Origin: Spirogloea muscicola
Lineage: Eukaryota; Streptophyta; Zygnematophyceae; Spirogloeales; Spirogloeaceae
Direction of reading: 5' to 3'
Assembly (NCBI GenBank): GCA_009602725.1
Contig: WELB01000052.1
Span: 240,983 to 304,982 of the forward strand
DNA: 64,000 bases
A model generated the notes under the pieces. That model did not search any database. It worked only from the letters and a program-made list of their open reading frames with translations, and was not told the DNA's origin. Positions within the stretch are counted from its first letter, which is position 1. The number at the start of each line of letters is the position of its first letter. Positions 47,520 to 58,340 of this stretch are shown here, piece by piece. Made by a program: the position numbers and the translations under genes.

Positions 47520-49208
47520 TCATGAATCCCACTTCATCACAACTGCAATAAGCGTGCAGCCGAGTGCAAAGGCCAGCCACTTGAAGAAGGGGCTGTCTGA
47601 CCGGATCTTGCACGGTGGCTTGTAGCCCTTGACCAGCAGGTGGTTGATGGCGACAAAGATGAACACGCCAGTGGCCAGGCCCATGCTGATGGCGTACACC
47701 CAGTCTGCCGTGGAGCCCTGCGTCGTTGCATCGATGATGATGCCAATGGCGACGCCAATGGGGCTGGAGATGGCAAACATGAATGCGTAGAGGCAGCAGG
47801 AGATGAGCGGCCTGTCTGGAATGATGCGCAAGAGGGCAATGCCCATGGCCATGGCCGCAAAAACCTTGTGCAGGGACACTGTGAACAGCACGTAGTATGT
47901 GTGTCGCACCGTCTCTGCGCCAGAGGTGAACCAAGGATGTCAGCGCAGAGTACTCTATTTAGAGTAGCCAAGGCATGGGTGACACGAGCATCTGCTAGTC
48001 CTGACTGTAGTCAAGGTGAGGCAGCCGAGGTGCTGGCTGAAGTCATGCATTGCTCAACAGCAACAGCTCAACACAGCCAGGACTGCAACATGCAATAGCA
48101 CTTGGAGGGGAGAATGACGAAGTAATCTGGATGACAGTGATGACAGCAGCCTGCAAGGCTTGGGCGCGGGTGACCAACCTGCTATGCCAATCGCGAGGCC
48201 CTCAAAGATGGAGTGGCTGCAGAGGGCGGCCATGAGGAGGATGGCGTCGCTCACTGACGTCTTGTGGTCGGACGCCTGGATGAGGAGCTTGCCCTCCTTG
48301 GCGACGGGGTACTCGGTCGAGCACTGCAGGCGGAGTCACAGCAACATTGTCATGCAACACGCACAGCCTCCATCCACGAATGCTGATAGTTGGGGCTTAC
48401 CAACACCAAGAGCAACGCAAGGCGGTACCTTGCAGAGAGTCGGCTCGGTGCTCTCGCACATGCAATTCTCGCCGCAGGGGCCCAGTTTCGGCTGGGTGGC
48501 AGCTGGCATCGCAGACTCAGCTGCAGAACGCAGAAAAGCGCTTAAGTCAGTGCACCCACAAGCATTGCAAGAGCGGCGAGAGGGGCATGGCCATCGCTGC
48601 AAAGCTGGCGCAGAATTCCATCAGGCAAGCGCCTGTTGGGGGAGGCGAGCCACCGGGCAATGTGCACGCACGTAGGAGCAGTGGCGGAGCACCACCATGG
48701 GGCAGCTGGAGCTCACCGTCGACGGCGGGCAGCTTGGACGGCGGGGCGTCGTACAAGGCGTCGGGGTCCTGGCCGCGCGCTTGCATGCGGCCGTACACGG
48801 CCTGGATGAGCACGTCGGCGAGGCCGGTGAGCGCGTAGCCGGCGACGGCGAGCATGAAGGCGTAGGGGTAGCCGTCGGCGCCGTGGTCCTCGAAGGTCCC
48901 GGAGGCGTCGGGGAGGTAGTGGATGAGTGCGGTGGCGAGGAAGACGCCGCCGGCGAACTGGGTGCCCAGCACCAGGACGTGGTGGTTGAGGCGCACGAAG
49001 TAGGGCGCGACGCCGGCCACGAACGTGGCCACGAAGACGATGGCCAGGCTGGCCACCTTGGCCACCACCAGGCTGGTGCGCTGGAGGTCGTGCGAGCCGC
49101 CGCCGCCGCCGCCGGACTCGGCGCTGTGCGCGAGCGCGCCGCGGGCCAGCTGCAGCGCCGCCGCCTNGAGGAGGGCGAGGAGGGCGGCACGAGCAGCGAG
49201 AACTTCAT
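47520..49208 (-). CDS. ZIP-family metal (zinc/iron) transporter
   Basis: Membrane transporter that moves Zn2+, Fe2+ or Mn2+ into the cytosol. Exons: 49208-48717, 48520-48429, 48323-48179, 47914-47520. The start is 'MKFSLLVPP', a leader-like sequence; a single N at 49167 then shifts the frame. After it come '[20 protein letters not shown]', '[20 protein letters not shown]' with 'HYLPDA' (helix 2-3), and '[20 protein letters not shown]'. A cysteine-rich hydrophilic loop ([11 protein letters not shown]) lies before the ZIP signature helix '[16 protein letters not shown]', which has the metal-binding histidine and glutamate. The second signature is '[17 protein letters not shown]', followed by three more helices and the end '[10 protein letters not shown]'. 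The loop is cysteine-rich where plant ZIPs often have histidines. The specific metal cannot be told. Confidence 0.93.
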
Positions 49209-49293
49209 GGCGGCGGCGGCGGCGGCGGCGGCGGGGGAGGCGGGGGTCTCTGCTGGCCAGCCCGGGCCGGCGGGCCCCTTCGTCGGGGGCGTC

Positions 49294-49445
49294 GGGCGGA
49301 TCACGAACATCGTCGGGGGGGGAGGGGGGGGCCCGCCGGCCTGGCGGACGACTGCCCCTCTCCGGGCGGATCACGAACAATGGTCGGAGGGGCGGCCGCC
49401 CCTTCCCGGGCACGAGCGTCGGGGGCGTCGGGCGGATCACGAGCA
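49294..49445. repeat. Three ~16-bp repeats upstream of the ZIP gene
   Basis: 'GGGCGGATCACGAACA' occurs at 49294 and 49364, and 'GGGCGGATCACGAGCA' at about 49430, at intervals of roughly 70 and 66 bases. GGGGG runs and 'GTCGGGGGCGTC' flank them. They lie 85-240 bases upstream of the ZIP start codon. Confidence 0.7.
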
Positions 49446-49589
49446 TACGTCGGGGGGACCGGCCGCCTCCCCCCCAGCCGTGCCACGTGGCGAGCATTCC
49501 TGCACCCCCCTCCCCCACGGCAGCCCGGGCCGACGCTAACCCGCCGCCCACCCTTACGCACGCATTCCTTTCGTACGAGAAAAAGTAAG

Positions 49590-50345
49590 TGGCTCGTCCA
49601 GAAGGGAGCGGGGGCTGTGGAAGGTGGGCTGCTCTGTGGATTGGAAGAGCTTATTTCGTTTGGGCTTGCCTCTCACAGGATATACAATGCAAAGTAAGAC
49701 GATGGCTTCTTCCAATAAAAGGCATTGGCTCTGGTGTCACAGCCCTTCGCCTTACATTCGAAGGGCTAATTCTCTTGGTCGGAGAGGCACCACCCGGGTG
49801 GAGGCGGGCCAGGGCTGGCTGTGATTTGTTCATTCTTCTTTCCCGGGCTGGCCACTTACAGCCATCGCCCTTTTTGGCTGAGCTTCTGCCAGCCCCTCTT
49901 TTCTGACATCTAGTATTCAGGCATCGATTAGCGACCTTTATGTTTTGACCCGTGGTTACTGAGCGGGTCACTTTGCTGCAGATTATGTAGGTCTTTAGAT
50001 GTGCTTGCCTTTGAACTTGGCCTTTGGCCTTCGTTTGTTTCAAATACACGAAATTCCATCTTTTCTATGGGCGAGCACATTCTTCCTCTATTGGACGACT
50101 CTTTTCCGCCATCCGGCTCCTTCAGACCTTGTCCATTCCTTCGGGCTGGCCTCTGACAGCCACCAGTCAATTTGAAAGCGCTGTTGTTTCACAGATCCTC
50201 GCCCATTTTTGGAAGATGCGTGTTTCTTTAAAGGATACCAACAAGCGTCTGCTCCGCCCGCTCCGGCGCGTGCTGGCCCCCGCGCAGCCACGGTCAACGC
50301 ACGCACGGGGGAAGGCTGATGGCTCCGGTCAACTTGTAGATTAGA
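49590..50345 (+). mobile_element. LINE tail modules with a subfamily A 3' end
   Basis: Repeats of 'GGGCTGGCC..TTACAGCCATCGCCC' type at 49660-49900 are followed by 'GACATCTAGTATTCAGGCAT', a coding tail ending in stop and 'ATGTGCTTGCCTTTG' (49905-50058). Another hairpin module, 'CTTGTCCATTCCTTCGGGCT', lies at 50128 with 'CACCAGTCAATTTG' after it. Confidence 0.6.
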
Positions 50346-50349
50346 GAAT

Positions 50350-50890
50350 ACGTCCCAGTTGAAGCAGCTCCTGGCAGTCGACGTACTCAGGGCCTTTGGC
50401 GCAAAGTGGCTCGACTTGCTTCACCGCCTTGCGCAGCAGGCCGCGGCCCGCCGCCACGGGCAGCAGGGCGAGCAGCCCGGCTTCAATGTCGCCGGGTCCC
50501 TCGCGCAGGTCTTCCGCATGCGGTTGGCCGTCTCGCTTCAGCGGTCCCTTGCGTTCGCAGTCCACTTGCGCGCAGGCCGAGCTTTGGCGGCGGCCTCCGG
50601 CTTCCGTCAGGGCGACGACTTCCCCCCGGCTAGCTACTCAGACTTGCATCTCCTGACTAGAGGTTACTGAGCGTACCTCTGGCTGATGTCTTCATTCTAG
50701 TCCACAGGCATGGACTGTAGTGTAGTTCTTTTCCGTCTACTTCGGCACCTCTTTCTTTGGCTTGGGATATTGTCCATTCTTTTCGAGCTGGCTTTGCCAG
50801 CCACTCTTCTCTATGGGCGAGCACTTTGCTCCTTCGACGGAGAGCGAGAGTGAAGGCGCGCAGTGCACATGAAATGAAAGTCGAGGCAAA
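50350..50890 (+). mobile_element. LINE 3'-end fragment with complete hairpin 3' UTR
   Basis: The plus strand encodes 'AVHLRAGRALAAASGFRQGD' and ends 'YSDLHLLTRGY-stop' at 50670. The 3' UTR continues to 'TTGTCCATTCTTTTCGAGCT', the hairpin GAGCTGGCTTTGCCAGCC and 'TATGGGCGAGCACTTT' at about 50770-50830. It is the clearest example of tail plus hairpin in the window. The body is missing. Confidence 0.7.
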
Positions 50891-51289
50891 ACATCTTAAC
50901 CAATGAATCCAGGCAACAGCTAGCGCAGAATGGGGCTACATAAAACAAAGTGGGCGCTGGGCTGTGGAAGGAGAAGCAAAAGGGCAGCCCGAATGGAATG
51001 ATAAGGATCGATTATCCGATTACCCGCCGCCAGCTTCCCCTTCTCCCCCTTCTCCCAGCCACCAGTCAATTCGGCCGCGCTTTTCCCCGGCTCGCGACCG
51101 ACCAGACCGGTCTGCGGGACCCCAGAGCCAGCGAGAAAGAGGAGAAGAAGCTTCCCAGAAAACTGAACGGACAAAGTTCGAAAAGCCAGGTACTAAGTGC
51201 GAAGTGTGAAAGAAGTGACGTCTTCCAAAGGGGGCTGTGAAAGCCAGCCCGAAGAGATGGGACAAGGTCCGAAGAAGTGGCGCTCTCAC

Positions 51290-51725
51290 CATGGGGGCAA
51301 CGGCTGTGAAAAGAAGAAAGTGCTCGCCCATTGAGGATAGGGGCTGGAGAAGCCAGCCCAAAAAAGAATGAACAAAGTACGTGAAGGGGGGCCAGGGGAA
51401 GCGCTAAGAAAATAAATACAAGAAGAAACAGAGCAGCTACGAATCGCTCAGTAACCCCTGCTAAGCAGCCGCAGATCAGAGATGCTAGGCTCCTGGAAGT
51501 GGGTCCCGGGCTGTAGAAAGCCAGCCCGAAAAGTATTGACGAAGGTACGAAGGGCCTTGCGAGGGCCGGCTCGCCTATGCCAGCTGACTGGGTGCCCTAA
51601 GAAAGACGGAGGTGGCATCCTGCCGCAGGTGGAGTGAACGACCAGCCCAAGCGAGACCCGAAGAGCAATGGTTGCATCCACGCTTGCCCTTCTAGGGGGC
51701 CTCCAGAATGAGATGCCACACAAGT
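51290..51725 (-). mobile_element. LINE 3'-end fragment with hairpin 3' UTR
   Basis: The minus strand ends in 'SISDLRLLSRGY-stop' or 'PLSRGY-stop' near 51450. It is followed by 'GATTCGTAGCTGCT', 'TTAGCGCTTCCCCTGGCC', 'TTCATTCTTTTTTGGGCTGG' and 'ATGGGCGAGCACTTTC', almost identical to 13780-13930. Confidence 0.65.
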
Positions 51726-51984
51726 CGAGGTAGTGGCGCTCGCAGGGGCGATGGCTGAGATTAGCCAGCCCAAAACAAAGCTAGAAGACATCAGCGGGTG
51801 ACAGAATGAGGCTCTCCAGGAAGGAGAATATACTTCCCAAAAGGTGGCGATAGCTGTGGAAGGCCAACACAAACTAGCATGAACAAGGTCCGAAAGGAGG
51901 CAGTGCCTGTGGCAGGGCAGCTCATAACGGGGAACGGGAAAACCCAACACAAAAGCGCCAAGCAATGTATCAAACAAGTGGCTA

Positions 51985-52130
51985 TTCCTGCGAGCTACTC
52001 AGTAAGCTCTAGTCCAAATAAAAAGTCTGGCAGCAGAAAGGGTCGCCCCGCTTAAATTCCTGAGACGGCAGGCACGGCCAGCATGCAATTGCAAGGCGAA
52101 AGCTTGTGGCTGCTGCAGTGAAAAGGAGTG
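51985..52130 (-). mobile_element. LINE coding-tail remnant
   Basis: The minus strand reads 'AFALQLHAGRACRLRNLSG' and ends 'LFIWTRAY-stop' near 52002, a diverged but alignable copy of 'AFAVHLRAGRALAAASGF...LLTRGY'. Confidence 0.6.
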
Positions 52131-53185
52131 GCATATGCCTTACACCAGAGCTAGCAAGCCCGTGGCACTATGGACCGGCTCATCCTGCAGCCCTGACGTC
52201 GGGCCATTGCTTGTTACGGAAGCTGCTAGAGGCGGTCAAGCCACCCTATCAATTGCCCCGTGGTCGTACATGGGCACTTGAACAGACTCCTCTCCTACGC
52301 TTCAACTTTCCTCATCTGTGTACAATGGGCGACCACGTGCCCCGCCTTCATGGCCATTGCGACCAGGTTGCCGCAGTGAGAAGCATCACTTATAAACAGG
52401 GTCAACCATGGTGCACAGGCTTCGCCAAGCATGATGGCTACCAGGTCTATGCACAACATGTGGGGTCCAGTGTCCTGATTCTGTGTGAGCATGATGGACG
52501 TCATCTCAAGGGCAAGCTTCTGGCCCGCCTCGAGGAGAATGCCAAACATGCCGTCCCCAAGAAGGTCGTGGGTGGCCAATCTGGTCATGCGTGCAGCGAG
52601 ATTTGGGACAAGCCCGCTCTGCCAAAATTCTCATCTGCTCTCACAATCGCACTGCTCCCCGGGAGGAAGCCCCATCTCCATGCCGCCACTCTTGGGGAGG
52701 ATGCAGAGGCACACCGCCACGGCCCTGGTCGCTGACACAGTCTTGTCCTGTCCCTGTCTATGCAAGCACGCTCATGATTACGTGAGTGCTTGGCAAGAGC
52801 AAGGCACCTGCTGACAGCTGAACCATGTCACGTGCAATTAATTTGGGGCAGGACAGGGAGTCCTGAGGCAAAAGCCCGAGCCTGCTGATTGCTTGTTATG
52901 CTAACTGCTTGCCTGCTGAATGGGCAGCAATCGTGAATCCCTGAGATTGCTCTACATATACCACCTAATGCACACTATGTTTGAAAGGAGAACGAGCAAA
53001 TCATCAAGTCCAGATGCCCCAAGTCCAGGCCAAGACAATGGGTTGGGGCCGTAATTCGGTACAACAGCAACTTGTGCAAAGGGGTCCGAGCGCGGAAGAA
53101 AAGTCACCACTCAAACTCTGAAGATTTCCCGCTCTCCCGGGCTCCGGGTCTTTCGCTCCCCGGCACTCAAGGAGGAAATGGAGTG
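52131..53185. other. Gene-free stretch with an unrecognised long open frame
   Basis: A 209-codon open frame spans 52106-52735 on the plus strand, but it overlaps the LINE remnant on the other strand and has no recognisable motif, so it is not called as a gene. The rest shows nothing. Confidence 0.4.
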
Positions 53186-53189
53186 TGTG

Positions 53190-53335
53190 TTAAGTGATGG
53201 AGGGCCTGAGTAGCCAAGTACAAAGGCAAGCTCATTGACAGATGTACACCACCTGCTGGTATGCTGACCCGCTCAAGAACCACGAGTCAACACGTAGTGG
53301 TTGTTGCTAAATGATGCCCGTCATGGGACATGTCA
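53190..53335 (-). mobile_element. LINE subfamily A 3' end
   Basis: 'GATGGAGGGCCTGAGTAGCC', 'AAGTACAAAGGCAAGC' and 'TGACCCGCTCAAGAACCACG' are the reverse complement of the subfamily A 3' UTR seen at 44460-44560. Confidence 0.6.
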
Positions 53336-53475
53336 CCGAAGGTGTAGCAACCTGCCCCTACACACGCAATCAGGGGTGAGTTGTCCTTCTTGGGTTCAGC
53401 TGTAGGGGGTTTAGAAGCCAACCCTCTACATGGCGAAGCACTCGCGCATCTGCACAGTGGAAGAGTGGCCCTGTG

Positions 53476-53840
53476 GCGCCGCCGTCAGGCGGGACTCCAC
53501 CTCGTGGGCACAAGCCAGCAGCTGTCCCGAAGGGAAGCAGCTACGGACTCCCCGCAGCAGGCCCGCGTTGAGCTGCGGCGGTGGCTGCGGGGGCATGCAG
53601 CAGCAGGCCTGCGCCCCTCTTGAGCTTCACCGGTCTGGACTCCCGTCTCCGGATCTCGGCCCGAAGTCGGATCTCCGCCCGGTGAGGCTCAAGAGGGGCG
53701 CAGCCCTGCTGCTGCCTGCCGCCGCAGCCGCCGCCGCAGCTCAATGCGGGCGTGCGGCGGGGAGTCCGTGGCTGCTTGCCTTCGGGGACAGCTGCCGTCT
53801 TGTGCCCACGAGGTGGAGTCGCCGGCCCTTACGGCGGCGC
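53476..53840. repeat. Long inverted repeat (foldback), ~160-bp arms
   Basis: Left arm 53476-53633 and right arm 53679-53840 are reverse complements at roughly 85-90% by eye, with a 45-base spacer. Matching blocks include 'CACCTCGTGGGCACAAG', 'ACGGACTCCCCGC', 'TTGAGCTGCGGCGG' and 'CTGCGCCCCTCTTGAG'. It could be a foldback/MITE element or the source of a long hairpin RNA. Confidence 0.85.
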
Positions 53841-53879
53841 TCCGTTACCAGGACTCTTTTGTAATCCGCTCGAGGTGTG

Positions 53880-54560
53880 GCCTCACTTGCATTCTCATGC
53901 GCACCGCGCGCCTTTCTCTCGGTGCCATTGCACCATCCGACAGCTGCCTTTCCGGCTGTTGCCCTTCGGCTGGTGCGCGCACATTTTTCTGCTCAACTGG
54001 CCTGTTTCGAGGGTGACGTAAGCTGGCGGTGCCCGGTACCCGTTGCGCAGCGCCAGTGGCGGAGCCGAACAGTTGCACAGAGCCGTCGGCCACAGCGTGG
54101 GAGTGGTCCGTTTAGTGTAAAGCATAGCCAGTTTCCCGACTGAGTTCGGAATCATCAAATGAAGTCGTCAAGCGCTCTCTCGTTGGTGGCCCTTTCCGAC
54201 CCTTTGTCAATTCTTTTTGGGCTGGCTTTTCGCAGCCCTTGCCCCTGGCTGGCTTTGCCAGCCACTCTCCTCGATGGGCGAGCACTTTCTTGCCCCCATT
54301 GGGATTGCCACCTTTTCTCTCGGACCTTGTTCATGGCAATTGAGCTAGCCTTTCGGCCATTGTCCATTCTTTCCGGGCTGGCTTTGCTGGCCCCCTTTTT
54401 CTATGGGCGAGCACTTTCTCTTTCACAGCTATGGAGCGAGCGAAGGGCGGCCCTTCGCCCCTTGTTGAGAAGAGAGAGAAGGCGCGCGGTGCGCATGAAA
54501 TTAAAGCGAGGCCAATTCAATTGTTGAGAAGCTGCTTCTTTCACAGCCATCGCCTCACAG
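53880..54560. mobile_element. LINE tail modules, both orientations
   Basis: 'CATGCGCACCGCGCGCCTTT' at 53896, hairpin modules at 54205-54290 and 54362-54415 ('CCATTCTTTCCGGGCTGGC', 'TATGGGCGAGCACTTTC'), and an inverted 'GGCGCGCGGTGCGCATG' at 54480. No coding tail is seen. Confidence 0.6.
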
Positions 54561-54897
54561 CCATCGCCTAAATCATCAAGAGCTATTTCACTCCTGGCGG
54601 TGCCTCACCGTGCCGCCACATTTAGCGGCGCCCCGCTTGGCCGCCGCCGTGACGGCCTGAGACGGGCTTCAATGGCTCAAACGCCACCACGGGGGGCGGC
54701 CCGCCAGACCCACCGCCAGTTTAAGCCCGCGTTGCGCGCCCTAGCGATCATCACCCGCCCCCGCGTCAACTTCTCGATTGTGGCCTCGTGAGCTGCCTGC
54801 GCCCAGTCGCGCACCTGCCGCTGTCGCCGCGCGCGCCGCCCGACGGCGCGGTGGACGCAGCGGGCCTCGCCCACGACACAGCCCGGCTACCGTCGCC

Positions 54898-57880
54898 ATG
54901 GCGGCCAACATCGATATCGACAGCATCCTCCACGGCTCACCGCAGGCAGTCGCCAAGACCAAGATCATCTGCACCCTCGGGCCCAAGTCCCGCGATGTCC
55001 CCATCCTCGAGAAGCTCTTGCGCGCCGGGATGAATGTGGCTCGCTTCAACTTCTCGCACGGCTCGCACGAGTACCACCAGGAGACGCTCGACGCTCTCCG
55101 CCAGGCGATGATGTCCACACAGATCATGTGCGCTGTACTGCTTGATACCAAGGTGCGAAAGCTTAGACCCAGGGCAGTCATGTCTCAGCTGCTGTTTGCG
55201 ATTTACCTGCTCGCCGTTCTTTAGATCACTCTGGAATGCATCAACACTGGTCTTCTCATGACCTACAGCAAGCTGTTTGTCCTCCTGCTGCCTGATTATC
55301 AAATCTCACATCATCACAATGCAATGCAGTTGATTTTGCATGCACCTACCTACAGCACAGACAAATGCTGTTGCTTGAGACGACACAGTTGGTGGAGAAG
55401 CCGTCACTGCTGCTTTGAGATGGTTAGGGAGATTACGGAGCTGCAGGACGCACAGTTGGTGTTGCAATATTCTTCTAGCCACTATTAGGCTGGGCAGATA
55501 GTAACTTCACGAAAGTGCTCCTTGGGTGCACGCAGGGCCCGGAGATTCGAACGGGAATGCTGAAGGATGGAAAGCCCATCCAGCTTGTACGCAATCAGGA
55601 GATCACTATCACCACAGATTACAGCATTCAGGGTGATGATGAGCTGATCTCAATGAGCTACAAGCGGCTCCCATCAGATGTTCAGCCAGGAAGCGTGATA
55701 CTGTGTGCAGATGGAAGTCTCACCCTCAGGGTCTTAGCCTGTGATGAGGAGAAAGGCACAGTACGATGTAAGTGCGAGAATACAGCAATGCTGGGAGAGC
55801 GGAAAAACGTCAATCTACCTGGAGTCATTGTGGACTTGCCCACTGTCACTGAGAAGGACGAGAATGACATTCTGGAGTGGGGAGTCCCTAACAAGATTGA
55901 TTTCATTGCGGCTTCCTTTGTGAGAAAGGGATCTGATCTTGTCAACATTCGCAAGCTTCTTGGCTCTCATGCCAGGACAGTCCAAATTGTCTCCAAGGTA
56001 ATAGACTGAAGTCAGCCAGGAGACGGACCTGCATGAAGTTGTGTCAGTGCATCAGTGCAGAAGCTAGAGTCCAAGACTGCAAGTGTGAAGGCCAAGCTTG
56101 TTCAAGGGTAGAAGAGTTTGCTTCTTACCAGTACCTTGCCTGTACCATGTACGTCTTGCTCAGGTCAGCCTTTTGTTCTTGCTAAGGGACTCCTTGTGAT
56201 GATGCTTCATCAGGTAGAGAATCAGGAGGGGCTAGTCAACTTTGATGATATCCTGGCAGAGACAGATGGGATTATGGTTGCCCGTGGAGATCTGGGGATG
56301 GAAATCCCCACAGAGAAGATTTTTCTAGCACAGAAAATGATGATTCACAAATGTAACGCTGCAGGTAATGTTGTGGCAATTTTGCTCCAATTAATAAGTG
56401 GACAATATTGTGCTTTGCAAGCCCTCAAGAAAAATGTGGAAAACAATGGCAAAGGGGCACTCATAGATGCTGTGTTGGCTTGCCTGCGATCTCTGCAACT
56501 GAAAGGACGATTCCAGATGTAACCTGTGGTCCGTGCTCACTGACAAGGCTTTGTCAAACCCATGAGAGGCTGATACTGTCATGTTCGCTGCTACTCTGAT
56601 TGGCAGGGAAGCCAGTGGTTACTGCAACTCAAATGTTGGAATCGATGATCAAGTCTCCAAGGCCTACACGTGCTGAGGCAACAGATGTTGCTAACGCTGT
56701 CCTAGATGGCACTGACTGTGTTATGCTCAGTGGCGAGACTGCGGCTGGTGCATACCCAGAGGAGGCTGTGACAGTCATGTCACGTATCTGCAGGGAAGCA
56801 GAGGCTTCCTTGGATTACCATGCGATTTTCAAGGTCAGCAGTCATTTACCTGGTGCAGTTGTATTTGTCATACATGCACTTTGGGATGTCTGGATTGTCC
56901 ATTGTAATTGACATGTTCACATGCAGAAAGACTTGCAGGCATGTGCTGTAATTGCGTTCAATGACTATCACAACATCAGTGGCTTACAGTGCAATAAGTC
57001 ACAAAAGTGTACTGCCTTGCCCTGCAATATCAGGCAAATGCTTGACAGAGAGAAGACAAGCCTGACAATGTCGGACTATTGTGATGCAGTCCATTATAAG
57101 GGAGACGCCATTGCCCATGAGCCCATTGGAGAGTCTGGCATCTTCTGCAGTACGGACAGCTAACAAAGTCCAGGCTGCACTGATCGTCGTCCTCACCAGA
57201 GGTGGAAGGTATGCTCTGCTTTGCCTTTGCCTTGCAGCATTACTGCGACACCAGGAAAATTGCTTTGAGTGGAATGACGTTGCATACATGTGTGCTTATC
57301 TGTCAAACATGGATACTTTAAGAGTCTCCATGAATGAAGAGCTGATGTAATTTTTGTGTTGTGCTTCTGTGAGATTGCAGCACCGCCAAGCTGGTGGCTA
57401 AATACAGGCCTTCCATACCGATTCTCTCTGTGGCTGTACCAGTGCTGACCACTGACAACCTGACCTGGTCCTGCTCCGAGGAGTCACCGGCACGTCACAG
57501 GTTGTTATTTCAAAAAACAAATTGTGATGTACAACTCCGTTGGAATGCACTTAGCAACCAAGCATAGTGCATCTAGCTAGTGAAGCAGCAGCACATGGAG
57601 TAACTTGGATACGCTAGGCATGGTCAACTGAGGGGTCCTTCACTTCCTTTGGTCTGAGGAAGGCTTCTGGGCATTGCTGTGCAGTCTTATCTGCAGAGGG
57701 CTTATCCCTCTCCTGGCCGAGGGAGCTGCGAAGGCCACAGACTCCGATACTACGGACGAGATACTAAATGCTGCTCTTGCCTTCGCCAAAGACAGGGGTT
57801 TGTGCAAGATTGGAGACTCCATAGTTGCCTTGCACCGCATTGGTAATGCTGCAGTCATTAAGATTGTGGACATCAAGTAG
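54898..57880 (+). CDS. Pyruvate kinase, cytosolic type
   Basis: Converts phosphoenolpyruvate and ADP to pyruvate and ATP, the last step of glycolysis. Seven exons: 54898-55152, 55536-55997, 56214-56364, 56607-56833, 57090-57208, 57381-57500, 57685-57880; 509 residues, the length of plant cytosolic isoforms, with no transit peptide. The start is '[15 protein letters not shown]', then '[14 protein letters not shown]' and '[20 protein letters not shown]' of the active site. Exon 2 has '[17 protein letters not shown]', the B domain and '[14 protein letters not shown]'. Next come '[14 protein letters not shown]', '[14 protein letters not shown]' (metal/substrate loop), '[20 protein letters not shown]' and '[16 protein letters not shown]'. 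The C domain contains '[18 protein letters not shown]' and ends '[10 protein letters not shown]'. All introns are GT-AG and all phases agree. Confidence 0.96.
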
Positions 57881-57962
57881 TTTGGTTGTCATAAACGTGG
57901 ATCTGGAGCCAGCTGAGCCTTGGGGTAAATGCGGCTCTGAAAGGAGGCACGGGGCTTCTCAG

Positions 57963-58340
57963 AGCTGGGCAGCAGGGTAGGAAGACTAGTGGTTCTGGTC
58001 TGTTGTTGGAGAGGTCGCTGACTGTGTGCTATTGGCAACTTGCCCAATAGCACAGGAGCTAAACGAATTGCCCCATCTCAATTCACATGTAGGATCTAAG
58101 CTGATGCTTGTGTACTCCACCTACGTGGAGGCTGGCAAATGGGAGCATATCTCATTGAGAGCTGGGCAGCAGTGTAATAAGGCTTGTGAAATTGTTGATA
58201 TTGCAAGTGTAGCTGACTGTGCGCTTCTGGCAGCTTGCCATGTAGCACAGGAGCTAATTTTTATCGCCCTATCTTAGAGCATGTAAAGGATATACAAGCT
58301 GATGCTTGTATATCGTGTTGGTGAAGAGCTGGCAAGTGGG
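57963..58340. repeat. Diverged tandem duplication, 197-base period
   Basis: Units at about 57963-58143 and 58160-58340 share 'AGCTGGGCAGCAG', 'GCTGACTGTG.GCT', 'TAGCACAGGAGCTAA', 'AAGCTGATGCTTGT' and 'GCTGGCAA.TGGG' in order. It begins about 80 bases after the pyruvate kinase stop codon, so one unit may lie in its 3' UTR. Confidence 0.75.

Noticed and set aside
49301-49697. Open frames with repeated RITN/RDPPD-like peptides upstream of the ZIP gene
   Set aside because: They are translations of the GGGCGGATCACGA repeat array, not protein.
52106-52735. 209-codon plus-strand open frame
   Set aside because: Overlaps a LINE tail on the other strand at its start and has no recognisable domain.
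53381-53864. Mirror-image open frames on both strands
   Set aside because: Produced by the long inverted repeat; the two arms give matching peptides on opposite strands.
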